A stretch of DNA of 60,394 bases from Entrophospora sp. SA101 (Eukaryota; Glomeromycota; Glomeromycetes; Entrophosporales; Entrophosporaceae). The DNA is taken from NCBI GenBank assembly GCA_958430865.1, contig CAUDNR010004247.1:1-60394 (forward strand), in the 5' to 3' direction. A program made the position numbers and the translations under genes. Position 1 is the first letter of the stretch; the number at the start of each line of letters is the position of its first letter. Under the pieces are notes generated by a model. It did no database searches. It saw only the letters and a list, made by a program, of their open reading frames with translations, and was not told the DNA's origin. Positions 33,315 through 46,747 of the stretch are shown here, in pieces.

Positions 33315-36300
33315 ATGCTTTCAAAATTATATAGAAAATCAACATCTCAAACGATTTTTTTGTCATTACCATTAAAATTAAAAAAAAAATCATTATTTTA
33401 TATTTTACCAAGACCTTCAAATTGCACTCTTTATCATCAACAAAATCAAATGTATTCATCATATAATAGTAGATTTAGTAAAAAGTAATAAATAAATCAA
33501 TCAATAAATCAATCAATTGATAATTATGATTATTTTAATATTAATTAATTGATTATTTTAGGTTAGAAAAAAAATTATCGATTTTGGATCAAAATATTCA
33601 AAGATTACAAGAAAAAATATCAACTTCTGATAAACAAAATATTTCAAAGGTTTTTTTTGCTATTTATTATTAATTAAATTTTTTCTTACATTAGACAATA
33701 CATATTAATATTTTATTTAGACGGAATATATTCCGTTTTCAAATATTGATGACTATGAAAGTATATATCGATCAATTACTTCTTCAAATAAAATTTCATT
33801 ATTGGGAAAAAGAAATAACGATGAAGAAAATGAAATTTTATCGGAATCCATAACAAAACCAGAGTCATCATCTTCAACATTAATAATAACAAAAAGAAAT
33901 AATCCAGAAGATATCATCAATCAATCATCCATTGATTTTGATCAGATTTTCAATCTAAAAACAACTATAAAGAAAAAATCTTTAAAAGAAGAAGATGAAA
34001 ATTATTTATTAAACCAAAATAAGACAATAATAAAGAACAATGATGTAAATATACACAAGTGCATTTTTTGAAAGAATAATATTTAAAATAGCATTTTTAA
34101 TATCAATAATAATTATTTAGGCAATGTTCAAAAATCTATATGATCCAGAGATTATAAAAAGACTGGAAAAGGTTAGATAAAACAATGCCAAAAATTGATT
34201 TTTAACAACAATCAATCACTTATTTCTTTTTTTATTTAGAAATCTGCACTGTCACCAGATCTTATAATATATGATCACCTTTTAAATCATTATTCAAATA
34301 TCGGAAATCTAGATCGAGCGATTGAAATTTTTGATCAAATTGAAAAAAGTATTATATTTATTAAATTTATTTGAATACAGATAGTATTTATAAAGTTAAT
34401 GTATATATCATTTTTTTTATTTAGATGGATTTGTGCCAACATTATACAGTTACGCGAATTTAATTAAAGCTTATGCATATCATAGAAGAATCAATGATGT
34501 ATTTGAAGTTTTCAATAAATTAAAGATGGGGAATTTGATACCAAATCAGGTTAGAGAATTTTTTAATATTATGTGAGATAGAAGAAGAAATCATGTTTTA
34601 ATATTAATGTGATTTGCGCGTGTTTTAATAATGATGATAATAATAAGCCTATTTATAGTATTCTAATTAAATGTTGTATTGATAATAATGAATTAAAACG
34701 TGCATGGATTATATTTGAACATATGCGTTTGGAAGTTTGTCAACCTGATGAAATGACCTACAGTTTAATGATTCATGCTTGTGCAAAGGTAATTAATAAT
34801 AGTTAATCATTAGTTATACGATAATGATAATTACTATTATTCTCCTTCCTTCCTTCGTTCCTCCCTTCCTTATTAATGGAATTATTGTTTTATTAATATA
34901 TCAAAAAAGGAAAAAAACGCAGAAAAAGCCTTTGATTTATACAAAGAAATGTTAGAACAAGGACTAAAACTTACTGGAATTACATATAATTCATTAATTG
35001 ATGCTTGTTCGAAACGAAAAGATATCTTTTTTTATAAAGAAAAAAATTATATACAATTTGAATACAAGTATTATTATTTTTAACTTATGCTTATTAAAAT
35101 AAAATACATTATTATAGAAAGGCATTTGATTTAGTTCAAGAAATGAAAGAACATGGATGCTCGCCTGATCTGATTACATATAATTCTTTAATGTATGCAT
35201 GTGCTATAAATAAAGATTTAAAATTAGCTAGGAATTTATTTATATCAATAATTCAAAGGTAATTATTATTACTATGGTAAGCATTATTATTAATATTATT
35301 AAACATTTTTTTAAAACAAATATTTAATATTATTTTATTTTATTAGCTCAAAGGAAGATCCATCATTAGCACCTGACGAATTAACTTTTTCAAATTTATT
35401 CTGGACTTATTCATCTTATCAAGAAGAATTAAACAACAGTAACAATTCTATTGAAAATTCCAATATCATTGGCAATAACAAAAATGAGAATGTTTTAACA
35501 GGAGAGGATGATAATGATGGTGATAATGATGATGATAGTTTATCAAAATCTGAAATTACATCTGAAAACACAATGAAAAAATTTAAAAATAATAAAATAT
35601 TGGTTATTGGAAAAGATGAGTATCCAATATTCTCCACTATTCCAACATCACATTTACAAACTCGTTTAGAAGCCGAAATGATATTTAATTATTTGTTGTC
35701 ATCATTATCAGCAAAACAAATACTGTCCAACAACAACAACAACAACAATAATACAAAATTAACGTCTCGATTAATTTGTTCTTATATGAGTTTAATTGAG
35801 AACAAATCAAGTTTTGATAGTTTATTAAAGATTTATAAAGAAATAATACCAAAACATCAAGTGGAGTTAAGTAGTTGGATATTTTTACATATGTTAAATG
35901 CTTGTTACAAATATAATCGATTCTCTTTGGCATGGGATGTCTGGAACGATTTTCTTGGATGGTCACGGGAAGAAAGCGAGAGAATCTTTAAAGATTTTAA
36001 AAACGTTTACCAACAAAAAATGGAATTTGAAAGAATTGGTCTTACTGAGGAATTAGAGTACAAATTGTATACTATAATGATTATTACTTCAGCAAAGCAA
36101 GTATTTTGATAATTTTATTATGAATTATTATTATGGATTTTTAATTAATTTAATTAATTTTTTAATAATAATAGAAGCAACAATATTCATAGTAGTATGA
36201 AATTAATAAAAAATTTATCAAATAAACATAAACCAAAACTAAAAGACTTTAGATTATTGTTAACCAGAATTAAAGAATCAGATGAATTAGGTGATGAAAC

Positions 36301-36475
36301 TGCAAAAAGGTATAAAAGAGAAGTGATTACATTATGTAACATTAATGATAAAGAAAATCGATCAAATATAGTAAGAAATAGATTAAATAAAAAATGGAAT
36401 CATCCAAAAAATTTGTATTATAATAGCAATAAATTCAATAATAAAAATTTATCAAGGAAATTTATTAATTATTAA
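33315..36475 (+). CDS. Pentatricopeptide-repeat (PPR) protein, probably mitochondrial
   Basis: Exons: 33315-33484, 33562-33649, 33721-34044, 34121-34171, 34240-34348, 34425-34549, 34648-34788, 34910-35067, 35118-35258, 35347-36100 and about 36175-36475. The first ten join in frame across GT-AG introns. The start is rich in Lys, Ser and Arg (MLSKLYRKSTSQTIF), fitting a mitochondrial presequence. A coiled segment and an acidic low-complexity region follow. Then come at least five PPR units, e.g. PNQPIYSILIKCCIDNNELK, PDEMTYSLMIHACAK, TGITYNSLIDACSKRK and PDLITYNSLMYACAINKDLK. PPR proteins bind organellar RNA to process, stabilise or translate it. A family name such as Ccm1-like is not justified by eye. 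The last exon is protein-like but is off by one base from a phase-0 donor at 36101. An alternative donor (GTATAC near 36067) would fix the phase. The end is unresolved. Confidence 0.8.
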
Positions 36476-36531
36476 TTATTAAAGGGGAAGGGGAGGATAA
36501 TTTGGTTTTATTTGTAATTTATAACAAGTCT

Positions 36532-37430
36532 ACAACTGGGAATGTGATGTGAGCTGTGCTACGCGAGAACAAAAATTCATTTACATCCCATAAATTTTCT
36601 ATTGGATTTAAATCTGGACTCTGGGGTGGCCAAGGAAGTGAAAGAACATCATTATCTTGTTTAAATTGTTCAACCCTGCTCTGTGGGGTTGAGCATTATC
36701 ATCCTGAAATACCCATAACTTTGAAGAGTCCAAAGATTGAATAAAAGGTAATAAGTGATCTTTGAGTATTTTTCATATGCTTCACCTGTAATGCTAACAT
36801 CAACTTGTATTAGTGGACCAATTTGATCTCGAGTAAAGCATCCCATACCATTATTCCAGGTGAGTGTGCAACTTTAGGTACTAAACAATCAATATTATAT
36901 TTCTCATGGGGTTGTCTCCAAACCCAGTTTTGGGAGTCATTGTCAAATACATTGAATCTTGATTCATCACTGAATATGACTTCATTCCATTCTAACCAAT
37001 CTTTACAACATCTCACAAAATGACAACGTTTTTTTCTATTTATTTCTGATATTAAAGGCTTTCTTTTTCCTGCACGCGCATAATAACCCATTTCATGTAA
37101 ATTTCTTTGCACTGTTCTTGTACTTACAGGCCTTGAGAGAACCTTATTTATTTCGTTTTTATAATCTTCTACTGCATTTTTCCTATTTTTTCGGACAACT
37201 TTCACTAAAGCACATTTATCTCTATCTGAAAGTGACTTGGGTCTCCCACTTCTCTTATCATTTTCAATCATTTTCAACAGTTCCTTCTTTATTGTATTTT
37301 TCTATAATATTATATATTGTTCTCGATGGTATCCCAAGTCTTTTGCTTATTTCTGTCTTGCTTACGTCACATTTCCAAGCACCAATTACCTCTGCGCGCT
37401 CAACAACAGATAATTCTCTAATTTTAGTAA
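36532..37430 (-). mobile_element. Tc1/mariner-type DDE transposase, broken
   Basis: On the minus strand, 37430-37284 encodes a helix-turn-helix (VVERAEVIGAWKCDVSKTEI, SKRLGIPSRTIYNIIEKYNK). Then 37277-36810 encodes GRPKSLSDRDKCALVK and the rest of the second HTH, plus the catalytic strand VIFSDESRFNVF with the first Asp. The later parts are in other frames: WVFQDDNAQPHRAGL (second Asp) and WPPQSPDLNPIENLWD (third acidic residue). The spacing fits DD34E. A perfect 10-bp tandem duplication (TGAAAATGAT twice, about 37264-37283) separates the HTH from the catalytic part. Further shifts follow after MVWDALLEI. Terminal repeats were not identified. Confidence 0.8.
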
Positions 37431-39273
37431 TCTGATTTAAATATATGATTTTTTGCGAAAAACAACGTGAAGATCTAAAAACAAATTTGATGAATGTTTG
37501 TATTACCTATTATTCTACCAATATATATATATATATATATCAAATCATGGCGCACATTTTCTATTATGCTATCTAGACATGTTAAAACTTGGCAATTAGG
37601 TTTTGTTATCAATTGAAAATTTCGAAAATTTTTTACTTTGACTTTTAAAGCTAATAAAATTATCAATTGTAAACAAAACATTATAAAACTCAAGTATGTT
37701 ATGGGAATCACTATGAAAATTGATTTTCGCTTAATACACAAAAGTGATTGTGATAATAAAATTTTGAGTTATTTTTATTACACTTTGTTCAATTATTTCC
37801 GGCGATCTGCAAAATTGCCAATACTTTTGGCAGGTGTGTATTTTTTAATATCACGTCGACATCAAAGTTAAGTTGGGTTTGGATTGCGCCTCCTTCGTCG
37901 CAAAAATACATCACTCAGGCCAAGACAATAGTCTATTTTATTAAATTCGAAACATATAAACAGGACCAATGTAGAGACATTCCTCTCGGGTCATGGAATT
38001 CAACCTTTTACATTCAGCCATGACGTCCTCCTGTCCATTTTCAAGTAATCAAGATAAATTCAAGTTTACACATTCAAACCATAAAATCATTTGTTGTTAT
38101 ACAACGTTATACAAAATTGTAATTCATGAAAAATACACTGCGCCGAGTTCTTCAGATCAATGGGAGCTTTATTTCCTGGTGGCCATTGCCACACATAACT
38201 TCTTTATCATGTGTATTTGCTTTAAGAAAAATTTTGAAGTTGTTAACAAAACCGAAAATAACCTCAACCTTAAATGTAAAAATTTGTTTAGCACGTCCAA
38301 AAGTAAAAATAAATGCCCAAATAATTACATTATTATAAATATTTACACAGTTTTGTCCGCTTAGATATGTCTTTTATAGATAATAAATAAAATAGATATT
38401 AAAATTTTCTATTCATACATAAATAATGATTAGAATAATTGGATAATATAAGCAAGCAACAATAATAATTAAATTAAAGGTGTTTTATCTCTGGTTTTAT
38501 TCATTTAATTACTTATCACGATGATATTATTAATATATAAAAACAAAAGAGAAATTTATATACATAAATAAATAATTAATAAAACTATTGAATGATTGAT
38601 AAAACGTTCACCAGTAGATATATGAAGCTTGCATTGCAAGTTTCATAGATCTTTCCTTTAACACTTACTTCAATCACTCCCTATACAAACTAAACTATTG
38701 ATAAACGTTCGTATTATTAAATAAAATATAGACTATACATTGTAACAAACTAAGGTTTGTTATACTCACTCATTCATTCCTCGTTAATTCTGGTAATCAC
38801 AATCCATCATTTCAAATATGTAATGAGATCTAATTATCTAATTTCATATTTGTTTTTTGTAACTGAGATTAAAAAATAAAAGCAAATCTGTATTCATTAA
38901 TTATAAAACAAAAGTGAAAATTTTTACCATAAAATGATTCGCATTAAAATTAGTTGCATCATTATTTGACTCATTTTGGTTTTTTGGCCTATTTGTGATA
39001 TGTTGAAGGCATAGTTATATCAGAGTGATAAGGTTTAAAATAACTTGATGGGTAAAAGTTTGTTCGTTTATTTGAAAGACTTGAATATTTCCATGGAACA
39101 AAATCTGTCTGATCTTAATCTTTTATTATCATCCTCAAAAACAATGATTTGTTGTCATCGTTTGCTACTAATATTATTGTTTAATGTTTCTATAATAATA
39201 ATGCTTTCTCATAACAACTACTGATTGATTGATTGTGCCCTTCGTATATTACGTATGTAACCAATCAAATCAA
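37431..39273. other. Long gene-poor stretch
   Basis: Contains a (AT)n microsatellite at about 37517-37540. Frames of 120 codons or fewer on both strands around 37990-38360 overlap each other and show no domain. I cannot support a gene here. Confidence 0.4.
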
Positions 39274-41876
39274 TTAACAAATTTTATCTTCTTTTTTAAA
39301 ATGTTTCCTTCTTTTAAATAAAAGAGAGGTCATGTCACGAAGGGTCAATACACCCAGCATGAGCCACCAGCAAGAGTTCCGCTCTCTCACTTGCTGGGCT
39401 TTAATAACACATTTAAGTGAGTCACATTGACTTGATTTATAAATGTTCAAGGTGATGCCTAATATTGTCCATATAAGTTCAAGGGTTTTCAATGCTGCTC
39501 TATAGTCAACTATTTTTTGGAAATTTGTTAAGTATTTGACACCTAATGCAGAAGCAATATTATATATGCCATATCCTGAAAAAATGGTTATTAAAACACT
39601 GCACATATCAAGATTAGTATGCCATTGCCCCAATATAATTCTTGAATTTGGATTTATGTATTCTTTGTATTTCTCTAACCTTTGGAATATTGATTGATCT
39701 GATGCAATATCTAAATACTTCTTAAATTCTAAACTTTGTGTAATATTTTCCAATTCTAAACTGACATTTCATCATCCCATAATATATTTCACAAGATTCA
39801 TATATCTCTTCATCATCATTTTGTTTACCTCCTAGATCTAAGATTGTAATGTTCGGAGGCAAATTGTTGAATGATTTTGGGATAAGTGAAATTAACGTTT
39901 TATTTATGTCAGATTCATTGAAATTGTTGTTGAATGTTAAATCAGGTAAAAAATCACAATCTAATAATGATTTGAATACATATCCAGATATATCTAAAAA
40001 CTTCAAAGAGAGTGAATTATGACCAAATATCTTCTGTTTATTGTTTGAAATCATTAAAGACCTTGGAGGTACAATCACATAAATAGGTATTGGTGAAAAA
40101 GCATTTGTAGTGTGGCATGAATGGTATTCCTAGGAACATCAAAAATGTTTCCATATTTGTATGTCTTTTGAAAAAAATCGATATTATAAATTATACCAAG
40201 GTTCAAAGTTTTTGACCATTTGAAAGATCATGTTTGGAAACTGCTTGGTGCATTCTTTTGATTTCCAAGAGTCCTTCATATTTTGGGTATGAGGAATAAC
40301 ATATACAACTCTAAGGATTGCATGCAGAGAAGATAGAATGTTTGGATACCTACAAAGACTTGCTAATATATTATTAAACCAAAAATTCATCTTTCTAAAT
40401 GTAATTGTCATAATTATTGATGACAAAAATGTGATTATCTTTATCAACTTCATTGGTCTAATTCTTCATATTTAAAACTCTCGATTCCAGATTTTAATGA
40501 ATTTTTTTTCTTTTGCCTTTGTAAGTTGTTATTGGTGTTGTTGTAAAATGAATCCAATCATACCATTAAAGAATTCTTTAATAGTATCTGGGAAGGCCTT
40601 GTGATATTCGATTAGGGAACTGGGATTAGTTAAACATTGTTTATTTTTTTTTAACCAATTCTCTAGAATGATATAATGATTTCCCCAGACTTTGACTGAA
40701 TTGAAAACATTCACCAGGGTTGACAGGATTTTTTTTCTGTTTTGAAATTAATTTATCAGCTTTACCAAGTTTTAACGAAGCTTTGATGATCAGAGGATTC
40801 AATAAATTTAGAGTGTGGTTATTCAAAAAAAATAAATCATCATTTTTGTTTGAATAAACATTTAAAACAGACACAAGTTTTGATAAAACATTCTCTTTTA
40901 ATGCATGGTTATCTGATAAAGAAATACCCATAATCCAAGTTGCCAAACTTTGTAATGATTTTGTAATATCATTGCTATGACTACATTTTTTATTTGAGCC
41001 TTTTCCTGTAGGTATATGAACATGACCTCCATTCTTTTCAAAGCATGAAAGACATATATAACATGGATGATAGGTAATGTGATCCTCAGATAATTTTTCA
41101 AATACTGGCGAAATATTATTATCCATCACTGAGCATGTATGCTGAGTTATGCATGGTACAATCAAATCTCTTCCAAGTAAATTCCATGTATGTACTGTGC
41201 AACTTTTTCCACATGATAATACATAAAAATTGTGGCCACAAAATAAGCATTGTCTTGATGTGATAATTGAATCTTCACAATTTCTGATTTTTTTAATGCC
41301 TGTTGGATGTAAATTAGGAGATCTGTCTAAGTGAAAGTGTACATCACACACACCCAACAAACCTGGCAAAATCCTTGTTTATTTTATATAATCAGAATTT
41401 ATTTCCCAACAACCTGATGTCTGCCACAACCTTTTGTAGCTTTTTCATTCACATGCATATGTTAGACCATCTGATTCATTATAACACATTACTGCACATT
41501 TTTGATGAAAATTGCAACTATCAGTTGTTTTATCAATCATGATTTCAAATTCATCATCACTAATATTATCTTCAGAATTTTTGTTATTTTCCTTCTTCCA
41601 ATTCACAATCATCATCATCATCATATATACTTTCATCATCTGCAATTTTTTCCACATCTCCCACATCTCTTGCCAATTCAAATAAATTTAAAAACTTGTA
41701 TTATTTTTGTTAAAATAAACATTATCATCATTATCTATTTCACAAAATTCACCCTCACTGTCATCTGACTCTTCTAAAACATCTTCAATCACTGAAGGTG
41801 TAGATGGAATGGATTCAAATGTATCAACCTCTGGCAATTTTAAATTTTGCATATTTAATATATTGTGGTAACTCAT
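39274..41876 (-). pseudogene. Decayed member of a transposon-like repeat family with a Cys/His-rich domain
   Basis: Successive minus-strand frames give: an acidic N-terminus (41876-41688 and 41681-41445; SDDSEGEFCEIDNDDN); a Cys/His-rich domain (41369-40641; RQCLFCGHNFYVLSCGKSC, HTWNLLGRDLIVPCITQH, CYICLSCFEKNGGHVH) that probably binds zinc; an alpha-helical middle (40714-40184); and a C-terminal block (39753-39274; SRIILGQWHTNLDMCSVLIT, GVKYLTNFQKIVDYRAAL). The order recalls a large Rhizophagus protein family that I associate with KDZ/DUF6589-type transposon proteins. That assignment is from memory. Frame changes between 41.4, 40.7, 40.5 and 39.75 kb include at least one overlap without intron signals, so the copy looks dead, although some breaks might be introns. 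Confidence 0.45.
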
Positions 41877-42261
41877 TTTTATATCATGTATAAACTAACA
41901 AACCAAAAAAAAAGAATTATAAAATTTGTGAAAATATCAATATTAATATAAAAAACATCAGTTTCAAGTATTATACAAGAGAGATTAAATAAAAATTTAG
42001 ACATATTTAAATTGCTATTATGTTATCTAATGATCTAATGAATATTGACAACACTATTAATGTTAAATACTAATATAATACTAATATTATGCTAATGCTA
42101 ATGCTAATGCTAATAATGCTAACATTTGAATTAAATGTAAAAAAATTTGTCTCAGAATTATGTATGGAGGGATGGAGGAAAATGGAAAATGGAAAATGAA
42201 AATGGCATATATACAGTTTCTTAAATAGAAAAGATCTTATCTATTGCTGTTGTTATGTAGT
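41877..42261. other. Intergenic
   Basis: AT-rich with a short GCTAAT repeat near 42090-42118; no gene. Confidence 0.45.
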
Positions 42262-42705
42262 GTTCAAACAAGATCATACTCCACAGAAGCATGGGTATTC
42301 GGGAGAAATAGGTTTAAAGTATACTCTAAAACTAAAACTGCATTTTTAAATAACTTTTGATACCTTTTGTTCTCGAAATGATATGGTTAGCTTATGGAAG
42401 AACAAATTTTTCATGCAAAAACAAATATAAATTTTTTCGAAATTGATCATCCGTTTTTCGTGACACACTATATTAATATATTTAATATTTAAATTTATTA
42501 TTTGCGTTCAAACAAGATCATACTCCACAGAGGCATGAGTATTCGGGAGAAATAGGTTTAAAGTATACTCTAAAACTAAAACTACATTTTTAAACAATTT
42601 CAGCACCCTTTGTTCTTAAAATATTATAGTTAGCTTATGAGGGAACAATTTTTTCATTAAAATTGATATTTGCCAATATTTTTTCGTGACACATACCACG
42701 ACTAA
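42262..42705. repeat. 244-bp direct tandem repeat, two copies
   Basis: GTTCAAACAAGATCATACTC begins at 42262 and again at 42506. Similarity runs to CGTGACACA (about 42465 and 42690). The copies differ by scattered substitutions, more in the second half. Non-coding. Confidence 0.8.
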
Positions 42706-43630
42706 TGACACAATACTGCCATTCAACCATCATCCCCATTTTTGTATATGCACGCGCGGAATCATTTGAATTCAATGAATTTTATTTATAATTAAGTCGT
42801 GTGATTGACGCGATAAATTTTATTTTTTTTAAAATCAAAATCGATAAAAAAAACGTCATCATCCGCGGCAGCCATCATCACCATGAGGAACAACCCACAC
42901 CAAGAGGAAACATAATAGGAGTAACAACCACGATGGATACGGTAAAGGTGGTAGTGGTGACAATGACAGAACGATGTATTATTTTTTTTTGTTACAAACA
43001 TATTTAACTTACACTAGATTAACAGTGGAAGGGGTAGATTAAATTCTAATATATCACAATATTTAAAATTGTATTTTTAATTTTATATTATATTCTTCAT
43101 TTTTACGATTCACACTTGCTTAGGATATTTTTCATTTTCACGCATATATTACTTTCTCTGTTGATTGATAATAATACCATTTTGTAATATATTATATATA
43201 AATATATATAAAAAAAAAATATTAATTATCATTATATATTGGATTGCATCTATTATAATAATAATTAAAAAGTTTTGTCGCAAAGGAATATAAATTCGGC
43301 CTTTTATAGCATAGAATAGTAGAAATATAAAATTGTTTGAACAAAACTCAAATAAAAAAACAATGTTTACTTTTAATTCTTTGAATTTATTTGATTATAT
43401 CTTTATGTCAAGATCGTGATAACATTTAAATAAAGAAATACTAAAAAGTATTTATTGTAAAAATTTTTTGAATATTCGTCTTTATACGAATGTTAGTCGC
43501 AATTAATCTGAATGATTGTTAATGTTGAATAACAAAATAACAGTAAATTCCATCATAACCACTGTTTATATTAATCAAACCTATAATCACATTAAAATGC
43601 TTATATTTTGATGAGTATTCACGCAAATTT
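42706..43630. other. Intergenic
   Basis: AT-rich; the overlapping 68-69 codon frames at 42792-43007 are antisense to each other and have no motif. Confidence 0.4.
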
Positions 43631-44340
43631 TCATCTTTTAATACTTTTTTTAGAGAAATAAAATAACTGACGTGTGATGTCGATCATCCCAAATTTATCA
43701 GTTCCGCTCCCATCTGCAATAGTTTTGTGAAGGGATTCATAATTTGTCTGAGCGACATACCGAGTGCAACCTCTAGATATGGCATTCAAGTATAGTTTTT
43801 CGATTGATTTAATATTTAGTAAAGGATTAAATGCTCCGAGTGCAAATACTTTGATACTACAATGTAGAAAATATTCAAGTATAACGCCTTTTGGACAAGG
43901 ATCGTCAATTTGACAGGAAAAATCATGAATATTATTATTATTAAGGAATATCTTCAAGCAATAATTGTTTGAAAAATTATGGTTTGGGTCGTAAATCAAT
44001 TATATCATTTTTGTGATGATATTTTACATATTCAAGAATTTTGCTCGTTGTTAATGAGCATTCCTGAAGTGATAGAATATTAATACTAGAATAGAAGTGA
44101 ATTTTATTATAATCATATATTCACTTCCCCGATAATGTTGTCTGAATTATAGATTTGATTTTGTATATTGATAACATCATTACTGGTTATCTGTTGATTT
44201 GAATTAATCTCACCGCTCAAATTAATCAAAAAGTAATGATGGCTTATTAATTGATCGAACGATTTTATCCCAGTATAATGATAACATAGATTTGTCTTCT
44301 CGCGAGCATGGAAGAAGATAGCATAAAAAATCAAGTACAA
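43631..44340 (-). pseudogene. Leucine-rich-repeat-like relic, possibly another F-box-type gene
   Basis: 44340-44113 (GIKSFDQLISHHYFLINLSG), then about 44100-43988 (SINILSLQECSLTTSKILEY) and 43999-43631 (LLNIKSIEKLYLNAISRGC, ADGSGTDKFGMIDITRQLF) read as pieces of one helical, leucine-spaced protein on the minus strand. The pieces are in different frames. LRR-type F-box C-termini look like this, but no F-box is visible. Confidence 0.3.
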
Positions 44341-44434
44341 GTTAAAAAAAGACCAGCAAGAAAAAAAAACGGAGGAAAAAAAAGTTTAAGACCTTGGAAA
44401 GAAAGAAAATAAATGCATCAATTGATCTGCAAAG

Positions 44435-44680
44435 TCAATTTTTGCCAAAAATCAAGTTTAATAGAAAGCTCAACATCGAACATGCCATGTTGACTTCTCT
44501 CTCTCTATTATCACATCCATGGTCAATAGAGACTTCATTCGTAACCATTTCGTAAAACTGCAAATTCCTTTTTATAGATAAAATTACCATAAAGACATTA
44601 ATCAAATCAATAATTAATCCTGAAATAGAGATTGAATGTTGCACTGTCGTTTTCCAAAATAAAAAATACCCCTCACTCAA
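44435..44680 (-). other. 81-codon ORF, coding status uncertain
   Basis: Has one hydrophobic segment (ISGLIIDLINVFMVILSI) and a Cys-containing tail. No neighbour copy and no recognisable family; included because composition is protein-like. Confidence 0.2.
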
Positions 44681-45040
44681 TAAATTTCTATGATAACTAA
44701 AACCAATAGAAATGAATGGGAGCTATTAGGTTGCCTGCACCATAGCAAAAAAATTAAAAAAACTTGTGATATTATCTATTACGTCACAAATATCATATAA
44801 TGGTTTTACAAGCATTCTCAAAACACAAGATTTTCAGGGATAAAAGGGGGAAACCTTAATTATGTATGCTACAGAATAATAAGTAATAGTAATAATAATA
44901 AAGAATTTATTTAATTTAACGAATTCCTTTTTTTCTTTTTTTTTTTTTTCAATTATTTAATTATTTAATTAATTATTTATTTATTACTAATTATTCTATC
45001 AATTATTTAAAAAATTTTCCTTAAAAAAATCAAGTAATTA
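44681..45040. promoter_or_regulatory. Upstream region of the CH-domain gene
   Basis: AT-rich with a T17-like tract at about 44934-44950 followed by ATTATTTAATT repeats just before the ATG at 45041. Poly(dT) tracts are common in fungal core promoters; no specific site is recognised. Confidence 0.3.
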
Positions 45041-46688
45041 ATGCCGAAACCATACAATAAACCTCAAAGGCGTAGATCTTTTATTGGACAATGGGACAAA
45101 ACTACCAAAGTGGTGAATGTCAAACAAAAATACTATGTTAATGAGGTTGATAAATACACAGATATTCAAAAAGCAACTTTTACTCGCTGGGTCAACATTC
45201 AGTTACGCTCGATTCATCAATATGATTTTTTAAACTCCGACAATAATTCATCGAATCCAAATGAAAGTTTAGCAAATAGACTTCCTGAAATTAAAGCAAT
45301 TGATAAAGATTTCAGAGACGGTACTAGATTGATTGAATTATTGCAGGTTCTTTATGAGGGTGACTCAGAATTACCGAAATGCGAACGTGGTGGTAATACA
45401 AGACACCATCATATTGCAAATGTTAGTAATGTTTTAGACTTTTTGAGAAATCGTTTGGATGAGTCGGGTCTGGCTGCTTTACAAGCCATCGGACCCGTTG
45501 ATATTGTTGACGGTAATGTGAAATTGACATTAGGTTTAATTTGGCTGGTTATTTCAAGGTTTCATCAAATGGTCAGTGTATTTGAAGAAGTAGTAACCGA
45601 AGAAGAGTTAGCAACTGCCAAAGCTCAATCTAGACTTTTAAATGGCGAGATTGATGATGATGATGATGATGGCGGTAATAAAAAAAATAAAAAAAATCAT
45701 AATTCTAATATGTGGTTTAATTTAGATATTGAATCAATTGAATCACAAATCGATAAATTAGAATTAATTATCAAGATTAATGATGATGGTGATGGTGATG
45801 GTGTTAACAATAACGGGGATGGTGATAACAATAATGGGGATGGTGATATTAAAGATGAAGTTGAAAACATGAATAGAAATAGTACTATCCTGGAAGAAGA
45901 AGAAGAAGATCATGAAAAAATTGAACAAATTAATAAAGAAACTTTTTCGATAGAACAAAAAGAAGGTGGAGAAGAAGAAGAAAAATCAGTTGATAACAAT
46001 ATTAATAATTATCTTGGGAAAAAACCAGTTAATAATAACAAAAATTCAATTCGTTATTCAAGAATGTTTCTGAATCCAAGACAAAGTCTCAATGTTGTAA
46101 ACAATTATAATAAACGAATGTCATTACCAGCAACAGCCAATAAAGATTTTCAACTTCCACCTAAAAGATTTCGTACATTACGTTTAAATGATTCTTCTAT
46201 GTCATTAAGTTCTTCATCTGGTTTATTGTTTTGGTTGAACATGCAACTTATTGATTATGCATCCGTATTACCTTCAAGCTCTTATCCAATAGAAGATTTT
46301 ACAGGTTTAAATGATGGTGTATTATTATCTGCATTGATTCATCATAAAAATATGGAATGGTTTGAAGATTTTGATTTATTTATTAAAGATCTACCTAATA
46401 AAGATGCATCATCAACAACAAAATTAGATGAAGTCGAAACAGCAGCAAAAGAAAGATTACAAAAATGTTTTAACATAATAGAGGAAAAACTAGATGTGAA
46501 ACCACCCAAATCTTTGGTTTCCATATTAATTGAAAATAATAATCAATTGAGTAAAGAACAGATTAAAAGTAGAACTGGTATTGCGTGGAGTGTATACATT
46601 TCAGAGGTATTTATTTCAATGTCAAATAAAAATAAAAAGAGAACAAACAAAGATCAAGCTAGATTATCAATAATCACACAAAAGCAGC

Positions 46689-46747
<59 letters not shown>

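Noticed and set aside
34999..35117. Possible U12-type AT-AC intron in the PPR gene (ATATC after AAAG, TTTTTAAC-like branch)
   Set aside because: A normal GT donor at 35068 joins in phase; the acceptor is AG and the branch distance is too long.
37993..38364. 123-codon plus frame and an overlapping minus frame
   Set aside because: No motif, no copy elsewhere in the window, and both strands are equally open.
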